Positions 60,430-64,000 of a stretch of DNA of 64,000 nucleotides are shown here, piece by piece (the first letter of the stretch is position 1; every line of letters starts with the position of its first letter). The notes beneath the pieces are model-generated. The model saw only the letters and a list, made by a program, of their open reading frames with translations. It did not search any database and was not told the DNA's origin. The DNA comes from Coptis chinensis (Eukaryota; Streptophyta; Magnoliopsida; Ranunculales; Ranunculaceae), in assembly GCA_015680905.1 (NCBI GenBank), contig CM027378.1, forward strand, positions 12,009,001 through 12,073,000, given 5' to 3'. Position numbers and translations under genes: made by a program.

Positions 60430-60446
60430 CCCATAGACGGCGCCAA
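60430..60446 (-). other. TAT-element primer-binding site
   Basis: On the minus strand TGGCGCCGTCTATGGG follows the 5' LTR end after a few T residues. This leader is typical of TAT/Ogre-like elements. Confidence 0.85.
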
Positions 60447-60448
60447 AA

Positions 60449-60729
60449 TGTATACTCAAAAAATTACAACCTAATGGACCTCACTCTCTTTTTCTCTCTC
60501 TATTCTTTTTATACTCTCTCTTTTTTCCTAACTTCCCTTCTCATCAGGTTCGTTCATCTCCTCTTCATCACGCGCCCTTCAGCTCTCCACCTGTCCCACT
60601 CCCTATATGGTAGTTCTCGGCAGTTAGGTTACCGCGGACCTGATCCGCTGCATTATGTCTCCTCTTCGCAACTCTGCGTACGACCTTTTTGTACCTCTGA
60701 CTCCACATGTCATCAATAGGTCCTATACA
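60449..60729 (-). repeat. TAT-element 5' LTR, intact, 281 bp
   Basis: It runs from TGTATACTC to TCCTATACA as read on plus, so its ends are short inverted repeats. It differs from the 3' LTR at about seven of 281 positions by eye. On the minus strand it contains a TATAGGGAGTG promoter-like block. Confidence 0.95.
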
Positions 60730-60734
60730 GTTGT

Positions 60735-63700
60735 AATAATATCTTTTAGTAATCATGCCCTGATTAAGTATTTATACTCGAGCTCCAGACCAAAATTATA
60801 TCAGACCTTCCTACAACCATACAGACGTGTCTGTCAGAAGTAGTCTGAAGTTAGCCAAGACCTTGGTAAGAGTGAATGTGAGATTGCTGACATTATTTTA
60901 AGATCCGAGAGTTAGTTTCTGATAGACTTCGTACTTTTAATTTGTTATTCTATTTGCCTACTGTTTAAGGTCTTGACCCCCTTTTATGCAGGGAATGTCC
61001 ATATTTATCTTTTAAACCCCCTTTCTAGGAGAATGTAGGAATTGACGCCATCCCCTATTCCTTGTTGTTGTTTGAAGGCAACACACTCTTTGAGTAATTA
61101 TTGGGTCCTGCATTCGGCTTGGGCCTGAATAAGCAGCATGTGTAACCCTATTTTTCTAGTCACATCTGAACTGACCTTATTTGCAGACGAAGATGAATTG
61201 CAATCTCAATCCTCTGATTTAGGGCCAAATTCTGTCAACTTGAAGGAATATAGGCACAAGTACTGTAACTTTTTCTTACAAATGATGTGTGAACTTGAAG
61301 GAAAAATGCAGGCATCTTGGTTGATCTCGATATATCATGTTTAAAGTTCTATTGGTATTTAACAAATCAATAGACATTGTATTTTGGTTTTCCAGTGTCC
61401 TATTTGAGCTACCCAATCATGGAGATCTCAACTTGTGTCCTTTCCTCAGATTTAGGTGAAGCTTGTGGAAGGGGCCCTATTGTTCTAGTTTTTGTCTTTG
61501 TGATTTATATGTTTCAGGCTGCCATAATTATACTCTTAGCATGGCTTTAGGAATGATTATGTGGTAATTCTAGGGCAGCTAAGGCTCCTAGTGTCTAAAA
61601 CTTGTCCAAATAACAGTATACTCTGAATTTACTTTGGCGTTAGACACTTGGACCATATACCTGTTACATTCGAGTTCTGAAAATCTTCTCGGAGGCCTTC
61701 TCTTTTTGGCCGATTTGAAGTTGCTTCTCGGATATGTCTAACCTGAAATCAGGGCTTGGAGCTAGGTTGTTTTTGGGAGTGTGGAGACCAAAATTAATTT
61801 GTCTTGGAGATTTAAAAGAGATTGGTATGGTGGAGAGTTCCTCACTGACTGGTGTGTACGGGGAGATAGGGAAAGTTGGTGCAGATGGTTGTGATAGAAG
61901 TTTGTGTGAAAGCATAGATCTATGGAAAGGCATAGATCCAAGGAGAGTAGAATACATTGTATTTTCACAGCTTAGGAAATGCTAGAAGAAGAGGATAATT
62001 TGAAATTTTAAGGGTCTATAATTACGGATGATGAAGTTAATCGTAATGAAGATGTGAGATTCTACCCGGAGTTGTATAAAAAGCCTATGTGGTTTAGACC
62101 TCAATTTCATAAGTTTGAATTCAAAAATCTTTTAGTCTTCTATTTAGGATGAGACCGTGGACAAGGTTCCTAGAGATCTTATCTCAATGGATGGAAGTCG
62201 GCTTACTAACCAATATGGGATCCGTTAAATTCTTCAAGAGGTTTTGGGGATGATCTAGTAAGGGAGATTTTTTGGCGATGGTGAGTCATTTCCAGTTAAA
62301 TTGCTATTTTGTCAACATTGTCCACGTAAACTTGGACGCTCCAGATAGCAATAGTTTTGGCGGCACTCAATTGTGGTTTCCGAAAGAATAATTTTGCTTT
62401 TCTTGCGCTTTAAACTATCAACAGCAAGTTCAGAGCTCATTTCCCAACAGTGGAACTGCTTTGCTTGATTACTGTAGATATGGAAACTGTCCAGTTTGAA
62501 TTTAGTTCAGTAGATATTAGAGTTTTCGCATGTTAGTGGGTTTTCTTTTGTCGATGAGTGAATCTTTTAAACCCTTCTGGTGGACCAAGTTTCATCTAAT
62601 TTACCCTGTATCTTTATATTTTTTACATTGATTTAGTACTGGAGCTAGTTTTTGCTGACCATACTATTTACCTCTATTTTGTGCAGGTACAACGGTCTTG
62701 GAGACGGCCTCATGGAGTGGTCTGCTGGTTACTGGATTGGATGCATGAATCAGAAGCTTGCCTTTAGTACAGTTGTCGTAGTGGGGATTATTGTTTTGAA
62801 TATCAGGTTTTTGCCATTGGATCTTGCTCACAAGCTTCTAAAACTTAGAGTGCTCTTTGGGACAGCAATTTTGAGTCTTTCACAGACTCATCTAGTGAGG
62901 ATCTCATTAAGGTTGCACACTTTATGGTTTGGGTGGGGAGCCTTCACTGTCATGGATCCGAAGACCAATACTGGAGCTGATTAGTCGTTAGAGATAAAGG
63001 AGGAGGCGCCTACCGATCAAGGCAAAGCTATGGAAGAGAGGAGCCCTAAAGTGGCTCCAATGGACATCTGATGAGGGGAGCAGCTTTAATCTCTCCTAGT
63101 TTGCGACTTTTATAGTTCGAAAATTGAGTTTAAGAACAGGAGGATGTTCCATGCTCACGAACAGAATCTTAGCTTGAGCCTAGTGTACCTTATGGGAAAA
63201 AGCTAGTAAGTCGTACTGAACTGACTCTATGGCCTAGCCACCCGTATCAGAATATAAGTGTTTGAAAAGTGCAGTGAGAAACATTGTTCCTGTCAGGCTT
63301 CCTGTGTGACAGCCGACCAGTAGCATCTATCGAAATTATCAGGCAAATCTCATGTATTATTGCAATTAATCAGCTCATGATCCTTGACCTATAAACTGCA
63401 TGGTGTGCTAGTGCGTTTTATCACTTGTTGCTGTAATTGTTTATGGATTTCAAACTTTTTCTCTTGAATTTTCAGGTGTGTCTGCCGTATAGTGTCTCAT
63501 TGCTACTTGCTTACTTCTGGACTACTTGCCTTGCCCTTTTTTGTATTGCTGCAAATGAACAAGAAGAAAGCTTCTTGGAGTTTTGTTTATCCGACTTTTC
63601 TTTTGTAAGGCTCTTTGATAGGGTCGACCAGAGCATTGATACTTTCAGCGAGTGACTCTCTCCTAGGGCAGAGAATCGGGTTGAGTTTGACCCGAATCCA

Positions 63701-63870
63701 ACCCAAATCCGAATAGTTCGGTTTCGGGTTGATTTTCATATCTGTTTATTTATGGTGTTTGTTACTGCCGGACCCCATATTGTGTTGGGCAGACCCCAAA
63801 AACAAAAACAATTATTACAAATGTGTCATTGGAAACCAACGTGAATTTGACTTGTTGTAACCTTTTCAGC
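60735..63870. other. Intergenic DNA with unassigned exon-like stretches
   Basis: Open plus-strand pieces include 61179-61280 (DEDELQSQSSDLGPNSVNL), 61734-61985, 62015-62150, 62691-62984 (after a TTTTGTGCAG acceptor; hydrophobic, FSTVVVVGIIVLNI) and 63476-63655 (hydrophobic, ending in TGA). Several are preceded by plausible splice sites, so a decayed or unrecognised multi-exon gene is possible. No domain was recognised and no continuous model could be built. Confidence 0.3.
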
Positions 63871-63871
63871 C

Positions 63872-63905
63872 CTTCTCTTCTCTTCTCTTCTCTTCTCTTC
63901 TCTTC
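63872..63905 (+). repeat. (CTTCT)n pyrimidine tract in the presumed 5' leader
   Basis: Seven CTTCT/TCTTC units lie about 70 bp before an ATG. Pyrimidine-rich leaders of this kind are common in strongly expressed plant genes. Confidence 0.85.
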
Positions 63906-63921
63906 CAACATCAAAAACCTT

Positions 63922-63940
63922 AAACCCTTAAACCCTAAAC
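63922..63940 (+). promoter_or_regulatory. Telo-box (AAACCCT, AAACCCTAAAC)
   Basis: Two adjacent telomere-like motifs lie between the pyrimidine tract and the ATG. In plants the telo-box is frequent near the start of ribosomal-protein and other cell-proliferation genes. Confidence 0.7.
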
Positions 63941-63973
63941 AAAACTATATCCTAACACTAACACTAAACACTA

Positions 63974-64000
63974 ATGGAAGAGTCCAACCCCATTTTAGAA
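63974..64000 (+). CDS. Start of an unidentified gene, truncated by the window edge
   Basis: ATG in a good plant context (CACTAATGGAAG) opens MEESNPILE and is still open at the edge. It is the first ATG after the pyrimidine tract and telo-box, which is why this start is chosen. Nine residues are too few for identification. The leader suggests a housekeeping gene. Confidence 0.6.

Noticed and set aside
57911-60719. Plus-strand ORFs opposite gag-pol
   Set aside because: Shadows of the minus-strand TAT polyprotein; the minus strand carries all recognisable motifs.

Overview
The window is nuclear DNA from a flowering plant, most probably a eudicot. This is supported by plant-type introns, fragments of plant genes (F-box/FBA, ETO1-like, aconitase, alkenal reductase, DHD-SDH), plant LTR retrotransposon lineages and a plant telo-box. 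The species cannot be named from the sequence alone. Almost everything visible is transposable-element DNA inserted into older elements or dead genes. The only gene that may be intact begins 27 bases before the right edge.

Layout, left to right. 1-640: satellite-like array of about 11 units. 1311-1784: foldback MITE carrying palindromic minirepeats. 3929-8669: 4.7-kb solo LTR of Tekay/Del type, inside an older repeat. 9827-13934: F-box pseudogene split by a deleted Copia element (10558-13559, TSD AAGGA). 14122 to about 20310: probable minus-strand Helitron holding fragments of an ETO1-like gene, an ESCRT-III VPS2-like gene and an aconitase gene, all in one orientation. 19883-20073 and 20340-20727: two MITEs. 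20930-26091: Tekay-like element (TSD ACGGA) with a 3.27-kb LTR but no coding region, inserted inside a tRNA-type SINE. 26392-32704: head-to-head remnants of a non-autonomous element that combines Copia-type LTRs and Copia RNase H with a gypsy-type protease. 33676-38039: CACTA element (TSD TGT).

38142-60729 is one Ty3/gypsy TAT-lineage element on the minus strand (TSD GTTGT). Three other elements sit inside it: a Helitron with a decayed Rep-helicase in its 3' LTR (38196-46237), a MITE in its antisense ORF (47281-47684), and a CACTA-like element in its RNase H (52512-56699) that carries alkenal reductase and shikimate dehydrogenase fragments. Removing them leaves roughly 10 kb, a normal length for the lineage. 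Its parts in its own reading direction are 5' LTR, PBS, gag, protease, RT, RNase H, integrase, a 92-bp tandem array, the antisense ORF, a polypurine tract and the 3' LTR.

60730-63870 holds exon-like pieces that were not recognised. The right edge has a pyrimidine-rich 5' leader, a telo-box and the first nine codons of a plus-strand gene.

The genes do not form a pathway. The information is in the order of insertion, which can be read directly: SINE before Tekay, F-box gene before Copia, and TAT element before Helitron, CACTA and MITE.
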